Part shown: piece after piece, positions 41,880 to 50,674 of the stretch
Numbering within the stretch: position 1 is the stretch's first letter
Layout of the letters: each line of letters opens with the position of its first letter
From: Sphagnum compactum
Lineage: Eukaryota; Bryophyta; Sphagnopsida; Sphagnales
DNA length: 64,000 nt
Direction of reading: 5' to 3'
Assembly (NCBI GenBank): GCA_965153455.1
Contig: OZ234499.1
Location: 15,992,271-16,056,270 of the forward strand
Translations under genes and position numbers: made by a program
The notes under the pieces: generated by a model
What the model saw: the letters and a program-made list of their open reading frames with translations, nothing else
Databases searched by the model: none
Told to the model about the DNA's origin: nothing

Positions 41880-44800
41880 TTAGAAAATGGGGCCCATGTT
41901 CATAGTAGACCTCCTACCACATGGGCACCAAACATCCCATGTCCCCCAACTCATTTTGTTTCATCGAACCTCGTAGTTCCCATCGCCCATTTGCTTCATC
42001 ATGTGGCACCATTGGCCTATCCTCCACTTCATCCCCCATGCAAACCACAAACCACCCATTAGTTACCCCTCTAATTCTAACAAATCATACACCACCTACT
42101 AGTGCCCCCTACCAACCCCCAACCCTTCATGTGAATGAGGGATCCTAAACTTACACTTTCCCAAACCCCTTTGATCATGCATAATTAGGACATTTTCCCC
42201 TTCACACTCTCTTGGTCCCTATAGTTGGCCTTGATCATACCAACCAACCTACCCCAATTCTTCAACACGCCTTCAACCTCCGCTTAAAGTATCGTGTCCC
42301 ACCTGTGGGCGCTAATTTATTAGTCGAGGGTTAATTTGTCATCAATGTTTCTATCAGACATCTAATTCATCCAATCTAAACCCTTGTGATCATCATAGCC
42401 ATTAACCTTCCCTTACTCCCATTCCATCTGAATTAGCTTGGATTTGGGTTTCAACATTAGATGTCCTTGGGTCCTTTCATTTAAGTTTTTATTGTCTTCG
42501 TCTATATAATCACATCCCCACCATTTTATGGTGTGATGTACGAGTGGCATTTCATTTTCCATTGGATAAACTAATGCAGGACCTGTATAATGTGGCAATT
42601 TGACATTTGCTCCTCCTACTACCCCAATGGTGTTTTGCTTTGCCTTCTCGTGGCGGGGCGACAGGCCATAGGGAAACACAGATTCGACTCAAACACTTTC
42701 TAGCAGATGATTGGGAAAACTTGGAGGAGGAGTTTTTTTTGCGGGCCTAAGCTTTGTCAGCCAGTTCAAACTCCATCCCTTTTCCCCAACATGATCCTCT
42801 AATTCACAAATGTTTGTTCCACAATTTAAACTTTGGCCATGCAGGGGAATACTTTTGAGTAATTTGTGTTTTGGCACCATTTTCTCCTGCACCCATGTCC
42901 TTCGACACCACCTCAGCTCTCACCACATTACACCCCGAAGTAGATGGCTACTTCTTGCTTTTCCTCAAAGACTACGAACCGGACCAGGACCTTGAGCTTT
43001 CTTCCAATTCCTTCAAGTTGGCATTCCAATGCATGTTGCATTTATCAACAAATGGTATTTCTAGGATGATTTTTGAACACCTTTGAGATTGTTTTCACCT
43101 TGAAGATTCAGCAAATGGATTCTTTCAATTGTTCCAACTTTGTTTTCATATTACACAAGGCCACATTCCACCCCAAATTGCACGTGTCCTTGGAGCGGAC
43201 GACCTCTTAGCCATGACCAAGCTTTCAGGTGGAATTTGTCCCATTATAATGGGGGAAACATTATATTGACTCACAAGCCATGCTTTATGTTTTCAATTTT
43301 GTGAAGCTTTTGCAACACATTTTTCCCCACACCAATTTGGAGTTACAACTAAGGGTGGTTGTGAAGCAATAATCCACGACATTAGATGCACCTTAAGCCT
43401 TCACCCTGACTGGATTATTCTTCAACTGGACATGGCAAACGCCTTCAATTCAGTGTCAAGAGGGATCATATTTCAAGAACTTCGTGAAGTAGGTGGGGAC
43501 ATCATACAACTCATCCCTTTTGTTTGTGCATTCTATGCATTCAAGTTTCCTTTGTTTTACAATCATTGTAATCGTGAAGGTGATGTCATAGTCATCCCAT
43601 TTGCCATGGGGACTCATCAAGGTGATCTTGGGGGGGGGGGGGGGGGGCACTATTCACTTTAACCCATTTTAGGGCTTTACCTTCTATAGCTAGTCATTTT
43701 CCCTCTTGTTTATTTCCATCCATTATAGATGACACTCACATCATAGGTCCCCCTTCAATTGTATCATCTACCTATGAACATTTCCAAATTGAACTTCGTG
43801 CAATAAGTTTTTCCATCCAACCTCAGAAATGCATTGCATGGTCGCCCTTTGGCCTGCCACCAGACTTTAAAACCCCATCCTAGTTTACCACCCCATCCGA
43901 AGGAATTAGAGTTTTGGGGGTTTTGTCGAACATTGTAACTTTCACATCATCCTTCAATGAAGAAGCCCTGCAAGAGGATGTTCGACATGTGGACCTTCTC
44001 TCTAAAATGGGTGATGTTTAGGCAGCCTTTGAAATTCTAATTCATTGTTTCGTGCAACACCCATCATATTTTTTATGATGCACACCTTCATCTTCCACCT
44101 TCATAAGATCCTTTATTTCCTCTTATTCCTCCTTCCATAAAGTGTTTGGATGCCTTTTGGGTCTAGGATCTTTTGATAGCCTTGAAGGACCTTTAGCTTG
44201 TAAACAAGCCTCCTTCCCAATAACTTTTGATGGCATCGGGCTCATATTGACATCCACCATTGCCCCAACAACTTATTTAGGGAGTTAGGCCCTTGTCGTT
44301 TCAGTCATAATTGCTAGGTTTATGGTTGATCAATGTCCTTTCCTTCTTGAAACTTTCGCACGAGTCAACAACAACACATTTTTTTTCCAACAACATTTCA
44401 AGGTAGCATGTGATTTTCTACCACCTCTAACCCGTGCGTGTCTTCTTCCATTTGAACAATTCATCAGGCAACAAATGGTTCAACTTCAAGATTCCATCTC
44501 GTAGTGTTTGCACCATCATACCCTTTTCAACATGCTTTTTGATAGGACATCTTAAGCCCATCGTGCCTGAATTTTATCATGTTTTAGCCCAAGGGTAGGC
44601 ACTTGGTTTACAATTCGACCAATCTTCCCAGCCGTTCGATTATCTTCTTTAATTTTTTGCACAACACTTTGTATGGGACCTGGATTACCCCATCCTTCAA
44701 TTGCAGGCATCCCTTGATGTGTGTGCACACATCCCATTGACCCTATGGGTATCCACTTTTACGTTGTGCTCATGGCAACGAACGCACTAGAACCCATGAT

Positions 44801-45440
44801 GCAATTCGCGACACCTTTGTTGCCATTGCACAAGATGCTGGTTTCCACGTGGGACGAGAATAATTACATGCGCTTCCTTCAACCACATTCAACTCTTTTC
44901 ATTGATGAGTCGACATCGTGTTTACGAAAGATGACATTCGCACTTTAGTCGACGTTGTCATTGTCGACCCAACGCGAGCGGATTTATTTCCTTGATCTTG
45001 TGCAATTCAAGGATTTGCTGCATTGGATGTAGCTTAAGCCAAGGAAAAGAGCTATTGCAACTGACACCTCATTGATCAATTCCTCACCTTGGCAATTGAG
45101 GTATTTGGTTGCTTACACAAGATGCCAATGTGTTTTTACATGTTTGTGCCAATGCCATTTGAAGCTTGAAGGGGACAGAAGGCCCTCATCTTTTTACTTC
45201 GTTCATTTTTTTTTTGTTAAAAAGTTTCAATCACATTACAAAAGATGCAAGCGTCTTCCATCTTAAGTCGGGCGATAGCCGTAAGCTTAGCTACTTCCCA
45301 ACTTCCACCCCTTCAAAACACACCTCCCATCACCACGGCCGACCTATTGCAAGCCATCGATTTTTGACATGTAAATATAGTCGACCTTCCACAAATGGTT
45401 GGTTATGGACATACATAGATTTTCATAACAACTTTGAGCC
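41880..45440 (+). pseudogene. Decayed non-LTR retrotransposon (zinc finger, reverse transcriptase, restriction-like endonuclease relics)
   Basis: The plus strand carries relics in several frames, broken by stops and shifts. At 42293-42353 a zinc finger reads CPTCGR, stop, FISRGLICHQ. At 43150-43260 an RT fingers region reads HIPPQIARVLG then GGICPI. Motif A, LQLDMANAFNSVSR, is near 43418-43460. Motif B, MGTHQGD, near 43607, runs straight into an 18-base G run. Motif C, IIDDTHIIG, is near 43722. Near 44715-44850 a Cys/His block reads DPMG, then in the next frame LRCAHGNERTRTHDAIRD. Near 44920-44990 VDIV and LVDVVIVDPTRADL resemble the core of a C-terminal PD-(D/E)XK endonuclease. This order (N-terminal zinc finger, RT, Cys/His, nuclease) matches R2-like elements rather than the APE-type L1/RTE LINEs usual in flowering plants. 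Ends are approximate; no target-site duplication found. Confidence 0.78.
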
Positions 45441-45547
45441 AACTTGACATCCTATCAATTCTCGCATTTTGTTTATTTTACTCCTTTGTACATTTCCCCA
45501 ATCTAGGGTGTGTTTCTTAATAAAGATTTACAGTTCTTTAATAATAG

Positions 45548-45655
45548 AAATATCATTTTTCAGAAATCCTCATATAAAATTAGACCTATTATTACCTAAG
45601 GGCCAAAATCCCTTAAGCTACTAACTCTATAATCAATCTAAACACAATATCCTTG
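45548..45655 (-). repeat. Dispersed ~110 bp element, copy C (inverted)
   Basis: On the minus strand it starts AAGGATATTGTGTTTAGA, contains TAGTAGCTTAAGGGATTTTG and CTTAGGTAATAATAGGTC, then TATATGAGGATTT, and ends AAAAATGATATTT. It lies about 110 bases beyond the 3' end of the retroelement relic. Confidence 0.85.
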
Positions 45656-45829
45656 CCTTCTACCAATGCAAGGCCAAAAATAAAATCTTGGTACAGAGGT
45701 TTGATGATTTGCAACTCTTAGGGATTCGACATTCTTCCTAATTTGATGGCATGATTCTTCAGTGATTTGTGTGCAAAGATTTTGATTTTCACGGTTTTGA
45801 ATTTGCATGAGGGATGTGCACTTCAATAC

Positions 45830-46489
45830 ATACATACATACACGCATGCAATCGGCGGGTTTTGGCAAGCTCGCGCCGAGCGAGCAAGCTTGCGGGAATC
45901 TCGCGAGAATCGCGCGCAAGATCGTTGTGCAAGGTTGGCGCCCCTCCTCAGCCAGGCTGCAGCATCAACCAAACAAGGAACTGGGTTTTGGCAATGCCGT
46001 TCCCGGGATCATGCCTAAAAATTCAGCAGTTCTTGTCGTCGTTCAAAGAGACTAGTAGCAGCAGCAGCAGCAACAACAACAACACTGCTTGTGATCGGGT
46101 TGCAGAGCATTGGAGAGCAAGTCTAAGATCAAGGATGCAAGTTTTGATCCAACAGCACAGCAACAAGCGCACTTCCACAATAACTGCATGTGCTTTTGCA
46201 TCCCACCCATGATCTGAAACTGGCGGATTGAGCTGCAGGAGTGGTGGGTGAAAATTGGGTGATCGCAGGTTTCAACGAATTCCCCTTATCAGTCCAGTTC
46301 TCTGTGTGGGTTTTTTTTTGGAGATCGAGAGAGACGTGAAGAGCAGCATTTTGCAGCAGCAGCAGGAGGAGCTTGTAGAAATCGAGACTTGAGAGACAGT
46401 CCTGAGCTTAGTGTTTTGGCATCGGGGCCCTGTCTGTCTGCGCTTACTGTCCAGGAGCTGCTGCTGCTAGTTTGGTCGTCGTCAACAAG
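45830..46489 (+). promoter_or_regulatory. CpG-rich promoter/leader of the 85-aa protein gene
   Basis: About 45850-45945 is densely CpG-bearing (CTCGCGCCGAGCGAGC, CTCGCGAGAATCGCGCGC) in an otherwise CpG-poor, AT-rich neighbourhood, and contains CAAGCT/AGCTTG inverted pairs. From 46050 to 46490 the leader has AGC and AAC triplet runs and short upstream ORFs. Low CpG loss suggests an unmethylated promoter (inference). Confidence 0.5.
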
Positions 46490-46747
46490 ATGGGATTCCA
46501 GCTCGCTTCGCTAGTTCTGATTGTGCCTGTCGGGGGTGCGTTCTTGGTGGGGGTATTCTGCATATGCAAGCACAAGTGGTCCATGTTTGCGCTCTCCAGA
46601 ACCAAAGTGGAGTCAGCTGCAGACTCTAGCGGGGAGAAGGACATTGAGGCGCAGTCGGCGTCGAAGCACGCGAGGGGTGATCCTGCGCGTGATCATGATT
46701 TCATGAACGTCGACGGCAGGTTCGGCATTGACGGCCTTCATCACTGA
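46490..46747 (+). CDS. Small membrane protein, 85 aa, unknown function
   Basis: Starts MGFQLASLVLIVPVGGAFLV in a good context (AAGATGG). An in-frame ATG six codons upstream (46472) lacks that context and would put MVVVNK before a clean hydrophobic start. Residues 4-25 form one membrane helix, followed by a CICKHKW segment (Cys24, Cys26) and a hydrophilic tail rich in Ser, Ala, Asp and Arg, ending DGRFGIDGLHH. One N-terminal anchor with a short cytosolic tail would suit a small membrane adaptor or regulator, but no family is recognised. Single exon, then a 3' flank with no further ORF. Confidence 0.7.
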   Translation: MGFQLASLVLIVPVGGAFLVGVFCICKHKWSMFALSRTKVESAADSSGEKDIEAQSASKHARGDPARDHDFMNVDGRFGIDGLHH

Positions 46748-47676
46748 GGAGCTTCAATCAAGCTCTCGCTCGCTCGATCCCCTCACCCATTCCAGTTCAT
46801 TTTCATGCGGTCTGCTACGACTTTCAGTGAGGAGATCCCTCGGCTAACACCCACTTCCGCATAAGATCCGGAATACCCTAAGGAATTTGCATTCTGTTGC
46901 CCAGTTTCGGGTATAGAATTTGTGTATACCCTTTTTTTCCCATTATTTTTGCGTATGTGAGCTAGATTTGTATGCAGATTCTTTCTTGGTAGCCCATGTT
47001 AGCGTTGGTATCAATGAGCACTGTTGTGTTGTTCTCGAGCTGGTTGAGGTAGAAGATTTCCAGTTCCATCACCCATTGTAAAGATGAGGACCATTGCTAT
47101 GAAATTCATCAGACTGTTGTCAACAAATCTGCAAACTGATATCTACCATACATACTTCTCTTCAAGTTATTCTCTTCAGAAATTTGCAATCAGCTCTTGA
47201 CTGCCAGACTTTAACTGATGCAATATATTGGAGAGAAGGGAGACACTGAAGATTGTTAACACTCTGTCAAAATCTTTTTCGTGAGGTGTTCTTTCATGAG
47301 CATTGTAGGTGTGAGATTCAGACCTTGAACCAGAAGTGTATGTTTGTGACTACAGCGGTTTCTGATATTATGTCAGAAGGTCATGTTTCCCACACAGACA
47401 GATGCACTTTGCTTTCACAAAACTTTCAAAAATGAAAAGACCATGCTGTAAATCAGCAGGCATGCATATATTTTTCTCTCTGAAATACCATGCCACACAT
47501 CACCTCCAAAAACTCCCACAAAATCAGTGATAATGGTGACCTACTTATATGGCTGCTTCAACTGCACTAGTACTCTGTCAGCAGCTGACTCCAGCTCCAG
47601 AAAAAATCCAAGACCCTAGTCATCTGAAATTTGCATGAAATTGAATGAGGAGACTCTGCTGCCACAGGCAAGGATA

Positions 47677-47845
47677 TCCTGACCAGACACAAATCCACAG
47701 CAACAGAAGTGGAATGGCACACTAGCATTGCAGATGCTACAAAGCTCCCTCGATGAAATCATCCTGACCAGACAGAAATCCACGGCAACAGGAGTGGAAT
47801 GTCTTTGTAGCATTACATATGCTACAAAGCTCCCTTGAAAAAATC
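47677..47845. repeat. 85 bp tandem duplication
   Basis: Two copies starting TCCTGACCAGACA at 47677 and 47762, each running through AAATCCAC.GCAACAG.AGTGG and GCTACAAAGCTCCCT. The second also holds an inner GTAGCATTACATATGCTAC palindrome where the first has GCATTGCAGATGC. Confidence 0.85.
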
Positions 47846-47925
47846 ACTGGATTGACTCTTCACATAATGTGAAAGAAGCCGGATAAAATATCAATTCAAT
47901 CAGAAAACACATGGATTCACCAAAT

Positions 47926-47928
<3 letters not shown>

Positions 47929-47968
<40 letters not shown>
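47929..47968. repeat. (AG)n microsatellite
   Basis: Uninterrupted run of 20 AG dinucleotides. Confidence 0.95.
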
Positions 47969-47970
<2 letters not shown>

Positions 47971-48499
47971 CGCATCTCATCAGTATGTCATGTATAGCCC
48001 CTTTCCTAGGGTGCATGGCATTGTCTACTTAATAATTGAACATAAACGAGTTCATTCTACAGGGCAATGCTGTTGCGCTAAAAAGAGACTCATGGATAAG
48101 AGTCATGGAAATCAGGAACATCCATAGCCAGTCTTAGAGATGGAGTTCATTTCTTACAAGCCATTGTCACATGCCACATTGATCTGGATCATAATTCTCC
48201 AGAAACAAAACATCTCTGCTCTTCCTACAGATGCATGGGCATCACTTTACATGTTGAGGAAAAATACTAACGCGCAAAAATAACGAATTTCTCCCACTTC
48301 CCATTTTCAGGGAAGAACCAAGATCAAACAGTCTTGTCAACCCTATGGCTGACTTTGCTTAAATTCATATGACAAACAATATCACAAAATAACAAAACTG
48401 AAACAAGCTTATGACATGAGTATACTACATCCATAATCAAACTACAACTCTCTCCCCTCTTAAAACTTCTTGAAAGCTTTTAAAAGGAGACACAAAAAC

Positions 48500-49000
48500 C
48501 GATACCATAAAACCTGTCAGACTTACCGAAACGATAAACAACAAGGAACAGCAGCAAGAAGCTTGTCACGTTTACAAACGCCATTTCTTCTCAAAGGCCT
48601 TGTTCTCTCTTTCCGCAGATAATTGCTATCTTTAACATCATCAGATCGTCAGCACCGCAGCGACGACGGCGACGGACTTTCCACGAATCCCAAATCGTCA
48701 TGGTCGCAGCAAACAACAAAACGTGAAGAAAAAACGAACAACAAAACAGCAAATCAGAAGGCCCCAAAAGAACCAGCTCCAAACCCTAACCCTAGCCCTA
48801 ACTTCCAGATCCCAAACAGGCTACTGAACATCCACATCTCGAAAGAGTCCCGCACCCAGAAACTCAAAACCCTAATGGCATCCAGATCCCGAACCCATAT
48901 CCCAAAACAAGTCCCAAAACAAGTCCCACTTGGTCAGAAAAATTCCTCCCCAGAAACCCTAACCCTGATCCTAGAAGGTATCCTTTTCACCCACTAAGCT
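48500..49000 (-). other. Candidate transcript 5' end with telo-box motifs
   Basis: Read on the minus strand, 49000-48600 resembles a plant 5' leader: several AGGGTTTT/TTAGGGTTT telo-box copies (for example near 48783-48800, 48870, 48955), T-rich tracts, then a short basic ORF (MTIWDSWKVRRRRRC...). Near 48583 there is an ATG beginning MAFVNVTSFLLLFLVVYRFG, a hydrophobic stretch, which runs into a perfect GTAAGT donor near 48530. I could not identify a second exon, so this may be a small secreted/membrane peptide gene or a non-coding transcript. Confidence 0.35.
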
Positions 49001-49693
49001 TGTGCCAAGTGGCAAAGAAAGGACCACTCTAAACCCCGAAAGGTCGTATAGAAACATAGAAACCTGGAAAGTTCCTTTCTTTTTTGGTTTCCCGCCTTCA
49101 GTCCACCAATGGGAGAGCGGCACATAATATGAAATAGCCAATGAAGGAAGGCCAATTGCCCTCGTGCAGTCATGGGTGCTGACTGGACAAAGTTTGGGGG
49201 CGTGGGTGGGGGGGATGAGACGGTGTAAACTTTAAAGACTATTCTGTTTGGCCCACTTAATGACGCTAAATTGTAAGTAAGTAAGTAAGTATTCAAGAGT
49301 GTGGAGAAATCTATTTTTTCTAATTAAAAAAGAGTGGGCAATTTGGTAAAATGATAGATTACCCGTTTAGAAATTTGTGTAGATTTTGTCTCTTTTTTTG
49401 AAAATAAAAAAAATCTATAACCTTCTTCTTCTAAACATAGCAAAATTTGGCACAAAAGATGCCTAACTTACTAGGGCAATTTTTAAATTAATTTTTAAAA
49501 AAAAATTATATTTACAAATAATGAGCAGAATTTTTTTTTCCAGAAAAATGGCCCCATACCATTTTTTTGGGAAAAATCTGTTTTTCTTCTGTAAATTTAA
49601 AAACGAATTGCTACTTTTTTGGGAAAAACTTGCCAAACTCTTAAAAAAAAAGGAAATGAAAAAAAAGATCCAATCTTCATGAAATCCGCGTCA

Positions 49694-50066
49694 GACAGAA
49701 TCTTCAACTGCAGTAGATGTTCCATATTTCGTGATTATCATATTTGTGGTTTTACACGAGACACCGGAGATGCTGGCGATACTGAGAATCTTCGAGAATG
49801 GAAAATACATGTTTTCTTCTTAAGGAAAACAATTTAAAATTTTGAAGATTTCCTTTTAGTATTTGTTTTGTTACTTTTTTTTGGATTATTTTTTTTTGCA
49901 GAAGAACAATTTTGAGTTTCCAATCTTCTCGAATTCCCGAAATATAGAGACAGAATCTTCACCTGGAATAGATTTTCTTGATATCGTGATATTACTAATT
50001 TTTTAGTTTTACACTAGACACGGAGATGCCGTCGATATTCCGAATCTTCGAGAATGGAAGATACGA
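49694..50066. repeat. Diverged ~115 bp direct duplication
   Basis: 49694-49811 and 49951-50066 share GACAGAATCTTCA.CTG, ATATTTCGTGAT/ATATCGTGAT, GTTTTACACGAGACACCGGAGATGC-like and GAATCTTCGAGAATGGA blocks in order, 257 bases apart. They lie upstream of the transporter gene, the second copy within its probable promoter. Confidence 0.75.
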
Positions 50067-50341
50067 GACGTCCGTGAAGACGCAAACAGTAACCGCTGCG
50101 TTTGGTCCTGTTGCCGCTGCGGTTGTGTGCTCCTCTCCGTTGTCGTTGCACAAAGAAGAAGAGAGCAAAGCAACGGAGAAGAGAGAGACAAGAGGAACGA
50201 GAGACGAGGGTCTTCGTCGGGGAGGCAGGTTTGCGGAAGAAGCAGCCAGCGAGCACAGTCAGAGGCTCCGGAGCAAGTTCCAATGAGGTCCTGAATTTCA
50301 TTGCGATCAGGATTTTATTTATTTTCGGTTTTCCTTTTCTT

Positions 50342-50343
<2 letters not shown>

Positions 50344-50383
<40 letters not shown>

Positions 50384-50404
50384 TCTCTCTCTCTCTCTCT
50401 CTCT
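50344..50404. repeat. (GT)n(CT)n compound microsatellite
   Basis: About 19 GT units followed directly by about 11 CT units, in the probable 5' leader of the transporter gene. Confidence 0.9.
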
Positions 50405-50674
50405 GTTTGGTTCTTTCTCTTTGATCTGGTTCTCTTGCTCTTCCCTCTTTTGCTCTTCCTCTTGAACTCTTGGAGCATACGTTTAGAGACAGGTACTCTT
50501 GTGAGAGTCCGTGAGAGAGGTTGTAGACGTGGTGGTTTTGCGGTTTTCTTTTATGCGACAAGGTGTTGAGAGGCTTGGTAGGGAGACAGAGACTTGCTTT
50601 TTCTCGAGCCAAGAGGAGAGACAGCGATAGAGAGACAGAGAGAGAAGAACTAGAGCTTCGAATGTTGTGATTCA

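Larger units (their letters stand above)
46748..48499. other. 3' flank and spacer with tandem duplication and AG microsatellite
   Basis: Probable 3' UTR of the 85-aa gene to about 47100. Beyond it are an 85-base tandem duplication and an AG run at 47929-47968, listed separately where informative. Sequence at 48050-48250, read on the minus strand, could be an exon of the candidate transcript starting near 49.0 kb (TAG acceptor near 48231), but no ORF confirms it. Confidence 0.4.

Noticed and set aside
48780-48970. Telomere-like CCCTAA repeats as an interstitial telomere
   Set aside because: Only two or three adjacent copies plus scattered single ones. They fit telo-box promoter motifs better.
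48623-48997. 124-codon plus-strand ORF rich in Pro, Asn and Lys
   Set aside because: Its content is the reverse of telo-box and pyrimidine leader repeats, so it is likely a shadow of a minus-strand leader.
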